The notes beneath the pieces are model-generated. The model saw nothing but the letters and a program-made list of their open reading frames with translations, did no database searches and was not told the DNA's origin. DNA of 64,000 nucleotides from JAHEJA01 sp965657215 (lineage in GTDB: Bacteria > Pseudomonadota > Alphaproteobacteria > Rhodobacterales > Rhodobacteraceae), in contig CBFHNR010000008.1 of the NCBI GenBank assembly GCA_965657215.1, forward strand, positions 42,179-106,178, written 5' to 3'. The translations under genes and the position numbers were made by a program. Shown here piece after piece: positions 15,355-23,757 of this stretch (the first letter of the stretch is position 1; each line of letters starts with the position of its first letter).

Positions 15355-16317
15355 ATGGCCAAAGCAAAAATCGCCCTTATCGGCGCAGGACAAATTGGTG
15401 GCACATTAGCCCACCTCGCAGCGATCAAAGAATTGGGCGATGTCGTTCTTTTCGATATCGCAGAAGGCACACCGCAGGGCAAAGCCCTCGACATCGCCGA
15501 GTCCGGCCCCGCCGAAGGGTTTGATGGGTCGTTCAAGGGAACAAACGACTATGCCGATATCGCAGGCGCGGATGTTTGTATCGTAACAGCAGGTGTTGCC
15601 CGCAAGCCAGGCATGAGCCGTGACGACCTTTTGGGCATCAACCTAAAAGTCATGAAATCTGTTGGCGAAGGCATCGCAGCCCATGCGCCAAACGCATTTG
15701 TAATTTGTATCACAAACCCGCTTGATGCGATGGTATGGGCGCTTCGTGAATTCTCAGGCTTGCCACACCACAAAGTCTGCGGCATGGCGGGTGTCCTAGA
15801 TTCAGCACGCTTCCGTCACTTCTTGTCAGAAGAATTCAACGTCTCAATGCGCGATGTGACTGCATTCGTTTTGGGCGGCCACGGTGATACCATGGTGCCA
15901 TTGGCGCGCTATTCCACGGTTGCGGGTATTCCATTGCCTGACCTTGTGGAAATGGGCTGGACAACTCAGGACAAATTGGATGCAATCATCCAACGCACCC
16001 GTGATGGCGGTGCCGAGATCGTTGGTTTGTTGAAAACAGGATCCGCATTCTACGCTCCTGCAACGTCTGCAATCGAAATGGCCGAAGCCTATTTGAAAGA
16101 CCAAAAACGCCTCTTGCCCTGTGCTGCATATTGCGATGGTGAATTGGGTCTCAAAGGCATGTATGTTGGTGTTCCGACAATAATCGGTGCCGGTGGTATC
16201 GAGAAAATCGTCAACATCAAAATGAACAAAGACGAACAAGCCATGTTCGACAAATCCGTTGACGCAGTCAAAGGTTTGGTCGACGCATGCAAAGGCATCG
16301 ACGGCTCACTCGCGTAA
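15355..16317 (+). CDS. mdh: Malate dehydrogenase (NAD), lactate dehydrogenase-like class
   Basis: The enzyme interconverts malate and oxaloacetate in the TCA cycle and drains malate from the ethylmalonyl-CoA pathway. The 320-residue protein has the NAD-binding loop IGAGQIGGTLAHLA at residues 7-20, the mobile loop AGVARKPGMSRDDLLGIN, and the catalytic His at about 176 in GGHGD. GGAG precedes the ATG at 15355. A strong terminator follows 20 bp downstream, so mdh is mainly its own unit, while sucC has a separate control region. This is the first gene of the classic alphaproteobacterial mdh-sucCDAB-lpd order. Confidence 0.97.
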   Translation: MAKAKIALIGAGQIGGTLAHLAAIKELGDVVLFDIAEGTPQGKALDIAESGPAEGFDGSFKGTNDYADIAGADVCIVTAGVARKPGMSRDDLLGINLKVMKSVGEGIAAHAPNAFVICITNPLDAMVWALREFSGLPHHKVCGMAGVLDSARFRHFLSEEFNVSMRDVTAFVLGGHGDTMVPLARYSTVAGIPLPDLVEMGWTTQDKLDAIIQRTRDGGAEIVGLLKTGSAFYAPATSAIEMAEAYLKDQKRLLPCAAYCDGELGLKGMYVGVPTIIGAGGIEKIVNIKMNKDEQAMFDKSVDAVKGLVDACKGIDGSLA

Positions 16318-16334
16318 GCCAATTAAGTCTAGAG

Positions 16335-16365
16335 AAAAGCCCACGGAATTAGCGTGGGCTTTTTT
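16335..16365 (+). terminator. Rho-independent terminator after mdh
   Basis: AAGCCCACG (16337-16345) pairs perfectly with CGTGGGCTT (16353-16361) around a 7-nt loop and is followed by a T run. Confidence 0.85.
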
Positions 16366-16449
16366 CATTTCAAGTTCGCGGTTCACAAGAATCGACTATT
16401 CTCTGTTACAACACGACTATTGTAAGGCGAGAATATACTAACGCATTTT

Positions 16450-16480
16450 TGTGATCACACGCAAAAATCATGTGATCACA
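16450..16480. promoter_or_regulatory. Paired TGTGATCACA operators upstream of sucC
   Basis: Two perfect copies of TGTGATCACA (16450-16459 and 16471-16480) are 21 bp apart centre to centre, as at the sdh operon. They lie 108-138 bp upstream of sucC in a 270-bp gap that otherwise holds the mdh terminator and an AT-rich leader. The placement fits an activator site. An AkgR-type GntR regulator is the candidate. Confidence 0.6.
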
Positions 16481-16587
16481 AAATACCTAAATCATACTAA
16501 ATTTCCATGTTTTACTAAAAAAATAGTTCCGAAGCCCGTTGAAGTAAGAGTACACGCATCTAAACGAAGCAAAACGGGACCAGTTTC

Positions 16588-17781
16588 ATGAACATCCATG
16601 AATATCAGGCGAAGGCACTTCTTCGCACTTATGGCGCCCCTGTGTCTGATGGACGTATTGTCCTCAAGGCAGAGGACGCAAAAACAGCAGCCGGCGAAAT
16701 GGACGGACCTCTTTGGGTCGTCAAAGCGCAGATCCACGCAGGTGGACGCGGCAAAGGGTCGTTCAAAGAAGCTGACGCTGGTGAAAAAGGCGGTGTCCGC
16801 CTAGCCAAGTCCGTGGAAGAAGCCGCCCAAGAGGCCAAGAAAATGCTCGGTCGCACTTTGGTCACACATCAAACTGGACCAGCGGGCAAGCAAGTCAACC
16901 GCGTCTATATCGAAGCAGGTTCTGGCATCGAACGCGAACTTTACCTTGCGCTCTTGGTAGATCGCCAAACGTCTCGTATTTCTTTTGTCTGCTCCACAGA
17001 AGGTGGCATGGACATCGAAGAAGTGGCCGCAGCCACACCAGAGAAAATCCTATCCTTCTCAGTCGATCCAGCAACGGGCTATCAAGCCTACCATGGTCGC
17101 CGCATCGCGTTTTCACTCGGCCTTGAAGGGGCGCAAGTGAAACAATGTGTAAAGCTGATGGGTCAGTTGTACCAAGCGTTCACTGAAAAAGACATGGAAA
17201 TGCTCGAAATCAACCCATTGATCGTGTCTGATAGCGGCGATCTCAAGGTGCTTGATGCGAAGGTTGGTTTTGACGGTAACGCCGTTTATCGCCATGCCGA
17301 TATCGCCGAATTGCGCGACACGACCGAAGAAGACCCCAAAGAGCTTGAAGCGTCAAAATATGACCTCAACTACATAGCCCTTGATGGTGAAATTGGCTGC
17401 ATGGTCAATGGTGCTGGTCTTGCGATGGCGACAATGGACATCATTAAGCTGTACGGTGCTGAACCTGCGAACTTCCTCGATGTGGGTGGCGGCGCGACCA
17501 AAGAAAAGGTCACGGAAGCCTTCAAAATCATTACCTCTGATCCAAACGTCAAAGGCATTCTCGTGAACATCTTCGGCGGCATCATGCGCTGTGACGTCAT
17601 CGCCGAGGGCGTTGTGGCCGCGGTCAAAGAAGTTGGCCTTCAGGTTCCACTCGTTGTTCGTCTAGAAGGCACAAACGTCGAGCAGGGTAAAGAGATCATC
17701 AACACCTCTGGCCTAGACGTTATCGCAGCCGACAACCTCAAAGACGGCGCCGAAAAAATCGTAAAAGCGGTGAAGGGATAA
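16588..17781 (+). CDS. sucC: Succinate-CoA ligase, beta subunit
   Basis: This is the ATP-grasp subunit of succinyl-CoA synthetase, which makes ATP or GTP from succinyl-CoA. The 397-residue protein opens with NIHEYQAKALLRTYGAPV. It has the nucleotide-binding segment WVVKAQIHAGGRGKGSF, LEINPLIV near residue 210, and the C-terminal GGIMRCDVIAEGVV and RLEGTNVEQG. It is the first gene of a suc operon; sucD starts 4 bp downstream. Confidence 0.98.
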   Translation: MNIHEYQAKALLRTYGAPVSDGRIVLKAEDAKTAAGEMDGPLWVVKAQIHAGGRGKGSFKEADAGEKGGVRLAKSVEEAAQEAKKMLGRTLVTHQTGPAGKQVNRVYIEAGSGIERELYLALLVDRQTSRISFVCSTEGGMDIEEVAAATPEKILSFSVDPATGYQAYHGRRIAFSLGLEGAQVKQCVKLMGQLYQAFTEKDMEMLEINPLIVSDSGDLKVLDAKVGFDGNAVYRHADIAELRDTTEEDPKELEASKYDLNYIALDGEIGCMVNGAGLAMATMDIIKLYGAEPANFLDVGGGATKEKVTEAFKIITSDPNVKGILVNIFGGIMRCDVIAEGVVAAVKEVGLQVPLVVRLEGTNVEQGKEIINTSGLDVIAADNLKDGAEKIVKAVKG

Positions 17782-17785
17782 GAAA

Positions 17786-18667
17786 ATGGCAGTTCTCGTA
17801 AACGAAAATACCAAAGTCATCTGCCAAGGTTTCACAGGATCCCAAGGTACATTCCACTCCGAGCAAGCGATTGCCTATGGCACCAAAATGGTCGGCGGTG
17901 TGACACCAGGCAAGGGCGGTCAAACGCATCTTGATTTGCCTGTGTTCAACTCTGTCCACGAAGCCAAACACGTCACCGAAGCTAACGCATCTGTGATTTA
18001 TGTGCCTCCTCCATTTGCCGCGGACTCAATCCTTGAAGCGATTGACGCTGAAATGGAATTGATCGTGTGTATCACCGAAGGCATTCCTGTTTTGGACATG
18101 GCCAAGGTAAAACGCGCTTTGGAAAATTCAAAATCAACTTTGATTGGGCCGAACTGCCCGGGCGTTATCACACCTGATGCCTGCAAAATCGGTATTATGC
18201 CAGGTCACATCCACCGTCGTGGTTCTGTGGGCGTTGTGTCCCGTTCTGGCACATTGACATACGAAGCGGTGAAACAGACATCTGATGTGGGCTTAGGCCA
18301 ATCAACCTGTGTTGGTATCGGTGGTGATCCTATCAAAGGTACCGAGCACATTGATGTGTTGGAATGGTTCTTGGCCGATGATGAAACTGAAAGCATCATC
18401 ATGATCGGTGAAATCGGCGGATCCGCCGAAGAAGAAGCCGCACAGTTCCTAGCCGATGAAAAGAAAAAAGGCCGTTGGAAACCAACAGCTGGCTTCATCG
18501 CGGGTCGCACGGCCCCTCCTGGTCGTCGCATGGGTCACGCAGGCGCGATTGTTGCCGGCGGCAAAGGTGGCGCAGAGGACAAAATCGAAGCGATGCAATC
18601 CGCTGGCATCATCGTTGCAGATAGCCCCGCAGGTTTGGGCGAAGCCGTCCTAAAGGCCATCGGTTAA
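17786..18667 (+). CDS. sucD: Succinate-CoA ligase, alpha subunit
   Basis: This subunit binds CoA and carries the phosphohistidine intermediate. In the 293-residue protein, CQGFTGSQGTFHSEQA and VTPGKGG form the CoA site, NCPGVI follows at about residue 128, and GRRMGHAGAI places the phosphorylated His at residue 251. It is cotranscribed with sucC. Confidence 0.98.
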   Translation: MAVLVNENTKVICQGFTGSQGTFHSEQAIAYGTKMVGGVTPGKGGQTHLDLPVFNSVHEAKHVTEANASVIYVPPPFAADSILEAIDAEMELIVCITEGIPVLDMAKVKRALENSKSTLIGPNCPGVITPDACKIGIMPGHIHRRGSVGVVSRSGTLTYEAVKQTSDVGLGQSTCVGIGGDPIKGTEHIDVLEWFLADDETESIIMIGEIGGSAEEEAAQFLADEKKKGRWKPTAGFIAGRTAPPGRRMGHAGAIVAGGKGGAEDKIEAMQSAGIIVADSPAGLGEAVLKAIG

Positions 18668-18676
18668 GTATATCAT

Positions 18677-18703
18677 AAACCTCGCCTGCTACAGGCGGGG
18701 TTT
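18677..18703 (+). terminator. Hairpin between sucD and sucA
   Basis: AAACCTCGCCTG (18677-18688) pairs with CAGGCGGGGTTT (18692-18703), with one G-T wobble, around a 3-nt loop. Only a short T run follows. It may cause partial termination or set the mRNA 3' end of sucCD while letting some transcription reach sucA. Confidence 0.55.
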
Positions 18704-18738
18704 GCCCCATAAGTGAAACCCCATCCGGGATATCTAAC

Positions 18739-21702
18739 ATGAACGACCATTCTCCAAACGACCAACTTCATGCCTCAAGCTTTATGCAGGGCCATAATGC
18801 GGAATATCTGGAACAGATGTATGCGCAATATGCGAATGACCCAAATGCCGTCGATGCGGCCTGGCAGGAATTCTTCCGCGCAATGGGCGACGATGACGTC
18901 AGCGTAAAACGCGAAGCAGCTGGTCCCTCTTGGGCGCGCGCCGATTGGCCGCCGCAGCCCAATGACGATTGGACCGCCGCTATAACAGGTGAATGGGCGC
19001 CCGCCCCCGCTGAGGCAAATTCAGCAGGCAAAAAGATCAAAGAAAAAGCGACCGAAAAAGGCGTAGAAGTTTCAGACGAAGCCATCAAACGCGCAGTTTT
19101 GGATAGCATCCGGGCCATCATGATCATTCGCGCGCACCGTATTCGGGGTCACCTCGTTGCTGATCTTGATCCATTAGGCATGCGGGATCAGACACCGCAT
19201 CCTGAGCTTGATCCGAAATCCTACGGCTTTACCGAAGCTGACATGGATCGCCCGATTTTCATCGACAATGTTTTGGGGCTTCAGATTGCCTCAATGCGTC
19301 AAATCATTGATATTGTACGTCGCACCTATTGTGGCACATTTGCGCTTCAGTACATGCATATCTCTGACCCAGAACAAGCAAGCTGGCTCAAAGAGCGGAT
19401 CGAAGGTTTGGGCAAAGAAATCACATTCACCCGTGAAGGCCGCAAAGCCATTCTGAATAAATTGGTTGAGGCCGAAGGTTTTGAGAAATTCCTGCATGTG
19501 AAATACATGGGCACGAAACGGTTTGGTCTAGACGGTGGTGAAAGCCTTATTCCCGCGATGGAGCAAATCATTAAGCGTGGCGGCGCTCTTGGTGTCAAAG
19601 ATATCGTGATTGGTATGCCGCACCGTGGACGTTTGTCTGTATTGGCAAACGTTATGAGCAAACCCTATCGTGCCATTTTCAACGAATTCCAAGGTGGGTC
19701 ATTTAAGCCTGAGGATGTAGATGGCTCAGGGGACGTGAAATACCACCTTGGCGCCTCGTCTGATCGTGAATTTGACGGAAATACGGTACACTTGTCGTTG
19801 ACAGCGAACCCATCCCACCTTGAGGCGGTTAATCCTGTTGTTCTCGGCAAGGTGCGCGCAAAACAAGAACAATTAGGCGATAAAGATCGCACCTCTGTTC
19901 TACCTCTTTTGTTGCATGGTGACGCGGCCTTTGCCGGTCAAGGTGTTGTTGCGGAATGTTTCGGCTTGTCTGGCTTGGTTGGACATAAAACCGGCGGAAC
20001 AATGCATATCGTTGTGAACAACCAAATCGGGTTTACAACTGCGCCACACTTCTCACGCAGCTCGCCCTATCCAACAGATATCGCCTTGATGGTTGAAGCG
20101 CCGATTTTCCATGTGAATGGCGACGACCCAGAAGCGGTTGTTCATGCGGCGAAAGTGGCCACTGAATTCCGTCAGAAATTCCAAAAAGACGTTGTTCTCG
20201 ATATTTTCTGTTATCGCCGGTTTGGTCACAACGAAGGCGACGAGCCGATGTTCACCAACCCGCTCATGTACAACAAAATCAAAAAGCAAAAGACAACGCT
20301 TGCGCTTTATACAGATCGCTTGGTCAAAGACGGCCTCATCCCAGAAGGTGAGATTGAGGATATGAAAGCCTCCTTCCAAGCCTTCCTAAGTGATGAATTC
20401 GAAGCTGGGAAAGAATATAAGCCGAACAAAGCGGATTGGTTGGATGGCCGTTGGTCGCACCTTGATCGCAACAAAGAAGAATATCAGCGCGGCCAAACCT
20501 CTATTTCTGCGGAAACGCTCAGCGATGTTGGCCGTGCGCTCAGCACCGCGCCAGATGGGTTTCCTCTGCATAAAACTGTGGGCCGTTTGCTTGAGAGCAA
20601 AAAGAAAATGTTCGAAAGCGGCAAAGGTTTTGACTGGGCCACGGCAGAAGCCTTAGCCTTTGGTTCACTGGCAACAGAAGGCTATCCTGTACGCCTTTCT
20701 GGTCAGGATGCAACACGCGGCACCTTTAGCCAGCGGCATTCTGGACTTGTGAACCAAGAAACAGAAGAGCGTTACTATCCCCTCAACAATATCCGCCCGG
20801 GCCAAGCCAAGTACGAAGTCATCGACTCCATGTTGTCCGAATATGCGGTTTTGGGATTTGAATATGGTTATTCTCTGTCTGAACCCAATGCGCTCGTGCT
20901 TTGGGAAGCTCAGTTTGGCGATTTTGCCAATGGCGCTCAAATCATGTTCGACCAATTCATCAGCTCTGGTGAAAGCAAATGGTTGCGGATGTCAGGTCTG
21001 ACGGTCCTCTTGCCACATGGCTTCGAAGGCCAAGGCCCAGAGCATTCCTCTGCGCGCCTAGAGCGGTTCTTGCAAATGTGTGGTCAGGACAACTGGATCG
21101 TTGCGAATTGTTCAACGCCTGCGAACTATTTCCACATCTTGCGCCGTCAATTGCATCGCTCCTTCCGCAAACCATTGATCTTGGTGACGCCGAAATCATT
21201 GCTACGACACAAAATGTGTATTTCGAATGCCGAAGATTTTACAGATGGATCCTCGTTCCACCGTGTTCTTTGGGATGATGCACAAAAAGGCAACTCGGAT
21301 CTCGAATTGGTCGCAGACGATAAAATCAAACGCGTCGTGATGTGTTCTGGCAAGGTGTACTATGACCTTCTCGAGGAACGGGATGCACGCGGTCTTGATG
21401 ATGTTTATCTCTTGCGGTTCGAACAATTCTACCCCTTCCCAGCGATCTCAGCCATGAAAGAGCTGGAGCGTTTCCCACAAGCGGAAATGGTATGGTGTCA
21501 AGAAGAGCCCAAAAACCAAGGTGCCTGGACCTTTATGGAGCCTAATATTGAATGGGTGCTCTCCCGCATCAAAGCTCAACACACACGCCCAACCTATGTC
21601 GGCCGCTCAACAAGCGCGTCTCCGGCAACAGGCTTGGCCTCTCAACACAAAATACAACAAACCGCGCTTATTGACGAAGCGCTGACAGTAAAAGGGAAAT
21701 AA
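18739..21702 (+). CDS. sucA: 2-oxoglutarate dehydrogenase E1 component
   Basis: This thiamine diphosphate-dependent subunit decarboxylates 2-oxoglutarate and passes the succinyl group to the lipoyl arms of SucB. The protein is 987 residues, the usual OdhA length. It has the N-terminal E2-contact segment (NAEYLEQMYAQYANDPNAVD), GMPHRGRLSVLANVM, HGDAAFAGQGVVAE and the metal-site region VVNNQIGFTT. The transketolase pyrimidine domain has GQGPEHSSARLERFLQ, and the C terminus CQEEPKNQGAW. It lies 71 bp after sucD and 3 bp before sucB. Confidence 0.98.
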   Translation: MNDHSPNDQLHASSFMQGHNAEYLEQMYAQYANDPNAVDAAWQEFFRAMGDDDVSVKREAAGPSWARADWPPQPNDDWTAAITGEWAPAPAEANSAGKKIKEKATEKGVEVSDEAIKRAVLDSIRAIMIIRAHRIRGHLVADLDPLGMRDQTPHPELDPKSYGFTEADMDRPIFIDNVLGLQIASMRQIIDIVRRTYCGTFALQYMHISDPEQASWLKERIEGLGKEITFTREGRKAILNKLVEAEGFEKFLHVKYMGTKRFGLDGGESLIPAMEQIIKRGGALGVKDIVIGMPHRGRLSVLANVMSKPYRAIFNEFQGGSFKPEDVDGSGDVKYHLGASSDREFDGNTVHLSLTANPSHLEAVNPVVLGKVRAKQEQLGDKDRTSVLPLLLHGDAAFAGQGVVAECFGLSGLVGHKTGGTMHIVVNNQIGFTTAPHFSRSSPYPTDIALMVEAPIFHVNGDDPEAVVHAAKVATEFRQKFQKDVVLDIFCYRRFGHNEGDEPMFTNPLMYNKIKKQKTTLALYTDRLVKDGLIPEGEIEDMKASFQAFLSDEFEAGKEYKPNKADWLDGRWSHLDRNKEEYQRGQTSISAETLSDVGRALSTAPDGFPLHKTVGRLLESKKKMFESGKGFDWATAEALAFGSLATEGYPVRLSGQDATRGTFSQRHSGLVNQETEERYYPLNNIRPGQAKYEVIDSMLSEYAVLGFEYGYSLSEPNALVLWEAQFGDFANGAQIMFDQFISSGESKWLRMSGLTVLLPHGFEGQGPEHSSARLERFLQMCGQDNWIVANCSTPANYFHILRRQLHRSFRKPLILVTPKSLLRHKMCISNAEDFTDGSSFHRVLWDDAQKGNSDLELVADDKIKRVVMCSGKVYYDLLEERDARGLDDVYLLRFEQFYPFPAISAMKELERFPQAEMVWCQEEPKNQGAWTFMEPNIEWVLSRIKAQHTRPTYVGRSTSASPATGLASQHKIQQTALIDEALTVKGK

Positions 21703-21705
21703 CCC

Positions 21706-23181
21706 ATGACCGAAGTACGCGTTCCAACACTCGGTGAATCTGTAACAGAGGCGACTGTCGCCACATGGTTCAAGAAGCCTGGCGATCAAATTGCTGCGGA
21801 TGAAATGCTCTGCGAACTCGAAACCGACAAAGTCACGGTTGAGGTTCCTGCTCCTGCTGCTGGTGTTCTTACGGATATCATCGCCGCCGAAGGCACAACA
21901 GTCGGCGTCGATGCGCTCTTAGCCAACATCACAGAAGGCGGCGTTGCAACAGCAACCGCTTCCGCACCAGCTCCTGCCGCCAAAGCCGCCTCAAGTGATG
22001 CGGTTGACGTCATGGTTCCAACACTTGGCGAATCTGTATCTGAGGCAACTGTCTCATCTTGGTTCAAAAAAGTTGGCGATACTGTCGAACAAGACGAAAT
22101 GCTTTGTGAACTCGAAACAGACAAGGTCTCTGTCGAAGTCCCCTCTCCTGCCGCTGGCGTTCTCTCTGAGATTGTCGCCAACGAAGGCGACACAGTCTCT
22201 GCAAATGCCAAAATCGCTGTCATTGGTGGCGCTGTGCAATCAAGCGCGGCTCCAACTGTTTCCGCACCTGCACCCACTGCAGCAGCAGGCAAAGACATCG
22301 AAGATGCCCCATCGGCCAAAAAAGCAATGGCAGAAGCAGGTCTTTCTCGCGATGCGGTCACTGGCACTGGCAAAGACGGTCGCGTGATGAAAGATGACGT
22401 CGCGCGAGCTGTTGCAACGGCTGCGGCTCCTGCGGCCCCAACACCAGCCGCCCCTCGCGCAGCCTCTTCCGCAGATGATGCATCTCGCGAAGAGCGCGTT
22501 AAAATGACCCGTTTGCGTCAAACAATCGCCAAGCGCCTCAAAGACAGCCAAAACACGGCAGCGATGTTGACTACCTATAACGAAGTCGACATGACCGAGG
22601 TGATGGCCCTTCGCAAAGAATACAAAGACATCTTTGAAAAGAAACACGGAGCCCGTCTTGGCTTTATGTCCTTCTTTACCAAAGCCTGCTGTCATGCCTT
22701 GAAAGAGGTGCCAGAAGTGAACGCAGAAATCGACGGAACCGACATCGTTTACAAAAACTTCGTCCATATGGGCGTCGCCGCTGGAACGCCAACAGGTCTT
22801 GTTGTTCCTGTGATCCGCGATGCTGACAAAATGTCCTTTTCTGAAATTGAAAAAGCGATCGCCGAAAAAGGCAAGCGCGCGCGCGACGGCAAACTCTCCA
22901 TGGCTGAAATGCAAGGCGGCACATTCACGATTTCAAACGGCGGTGTTTACGGCTCTTTGATGTCCTCGCCCATTTTGAACCCCCCTCAATCTGGCATTTT
23001 GGGCATGCACAAAATCCAAGATCGACCAATGGCGATCAACGGCCAAGTTGTCATTCGTCCGATGATGTATCTCGCGCTGAGCTACGATCACCGGATTGTT
23101 GATGGCAAAGGCGCGGTAACCTTCCTTGTCCGCGTCAAAGAGGCGCTTGAGGATCCTCGCCGTCTCCTGATGGATTTGTAA
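21706..23181 (+). CDS. sucB: 2-oxoglutarate dehydrogenase E2 component with two lipoyl domains
   Basis: This succinyltransferase core of the 2-oxoglutarate dehydrogenase complex is 491 residues. It has two tandem lipoyl domains with lipoylation lysines Lys42 (ETDKVTVEV) and Lys140 (ETDKVSVEV), each followed by an Ala/Pro linker. A peripheral subunit-binding domain follows near residues 205-240 (AKKAMAEAGLSRDAVTGTG), and then the catalytic domain ending in SYDHRIVDGKGAV with the active-site His and Asp. E. coli SucB has one lipoyl domain; two are usual in this family of bacteria, as far as I recall. It is cotranscribed with sucA. Confidence 0.97.
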   Translation: MTEVRVPTLGESVTEATVATWFKKPGDQIAADEMLCELETDKVTVEVPAPAAGVLTDIIAAEGTTVGVDALLANITEGGVATATASAPAPAAKAASSDAVDVMVPTLGESVSEATVSSWFKKVGDTVEQDEMLCELETDKVSVEVPSPAAGVLSEIVANEGDTVSANAKIAVIGGAVQSSAAPTVSAPAPTAAAGKDIEDAPSAKKAMAEAGLSRDAVTGTGKDGRVMKDDVARAVATAAAPAAPTPAAPRAASSADDASREERVKMTRLRQTIAKRLKDSQNTAAMLTTYNEVDMTEVMALRKEYKDIFEKKHGARLGFMSFFTKACCHALKEVPEVNAEIDGTDIVYKNFVHMGVAAGTPTGLVVPVIRDADKMSFSEIEKAIAEKGKRARDGKLSMAEMQGGTFTISNGGVYGSLMSSPILNPPQSGILGMHKIQDRPMAINGQVVIRPMMYLALSYDHRIVDGKGAVTFLVRVKEALEDPRRLLMDL

Positions 23182-23190
23182 AACACGTCT

Positions 23191-23219
23191 CCCACGCAAG
23201 AGATCTCCCCTTGCGTGGG
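23191..23219 (+). terminator. Hairpin after sucB
   Basis: CCCACGCAAG (23191-23200) pairs perfectly with CTTGCGTGGG (23210-23219) around a 9-nt loop containing CUCCC. The T run is poor, so this may be a 3'-end stabiliser or a partial terminator. Confidence 0.55.
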
Positions 23220-23238
23220 GCCAATTCTAGGATTTGAT

Positions 23239-23649
23239 ATGTCAACTGAGCTAACAGTACTCGCGCTCGCCGGATTACTTCAGGTCGGACAAATCGCTCT
23301 GATGGCAATACCTGCAAATATCGAATTGGGTGTTGGGAAAACACTGTCACCGCGCGACCCTCAACGTTTGGGAACCCCCTTGATCGAACAGGCCTCCGTT
23401 AAAACAGGCCGCACCTTCCGTGCGATGAACAACCATTTCGAAGCGCTTATCCTCTTCACCATAGCGGCGCTCACGGTCACGCTCTTAGACAAATCAACTC
23501 CCCTCACACAGCTCTGCGCATGGGCCTATCTAATCGCTCGGATTTTATACATTCCTGCCTATGTGTTTGGCTGGGTTCCTTGGCGCAGCTTTATTTGGGC
23601 CATCGGTTTAGGCGCGACAACCCTCATGCTTATCTCCTCACTTCTATGA
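23239..23649 (+). CDS. MAPEG family membrane protein
   Basis: This 136-residue protein has four hydrophobic helices and matches the MAPEG family (membrane-associated eicosanoid/glutathione metabolism). The segment VKTGRTFRAMNNHFEALILFTIAAL carries the family's R-x3-N-x2-E pattern, and AYLIARILYIPAYVFG is typical. Bacterial members are poorly characterised and may be glutathione-dependent membrane enzymes. I start it at 23239, after AGGA. Its place between sucB and lpd is common in Rhodobacteraceae, with no known link to the complex. Confidence 0.85.
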   Translation: MSTELTVLALAGLLQVGQIALMAIPANIELGVGKTLSPRDPQRLGTPLIEQASVKTGRTFRAMNNHFEALILFTIAALTVTLLDKSTPLTQLCAWAYLIARILYIPAYVFGWVPWRSFIWAIGLGATTLMLISSLL

Positions 23650-23663
23650 CTTCTTCTTTTTCA

Positions 23664-23724
23664 CAAATATCCCGGGGTGAATTGGTCCAAAATGCAATGA
23701 CGGACCAAGAGGGGCAGAGCCCCA
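23664..23724. repeat. Dispersed intergenic element, copy 2
   Basis: It reads AAATATCCCGGGGTGAATTGG, then TTGGTCC with a matching GGACCAA arm, then GGGGCAGAGCCCC. These are the same blocks in the same order as at 6124-6173. It lies between the MAPEG gene and lpd. Confidence 0.55.
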
Positions 23725-23757
23725 TACCGAACCACACGACCTTGAAAGGACATTCAA

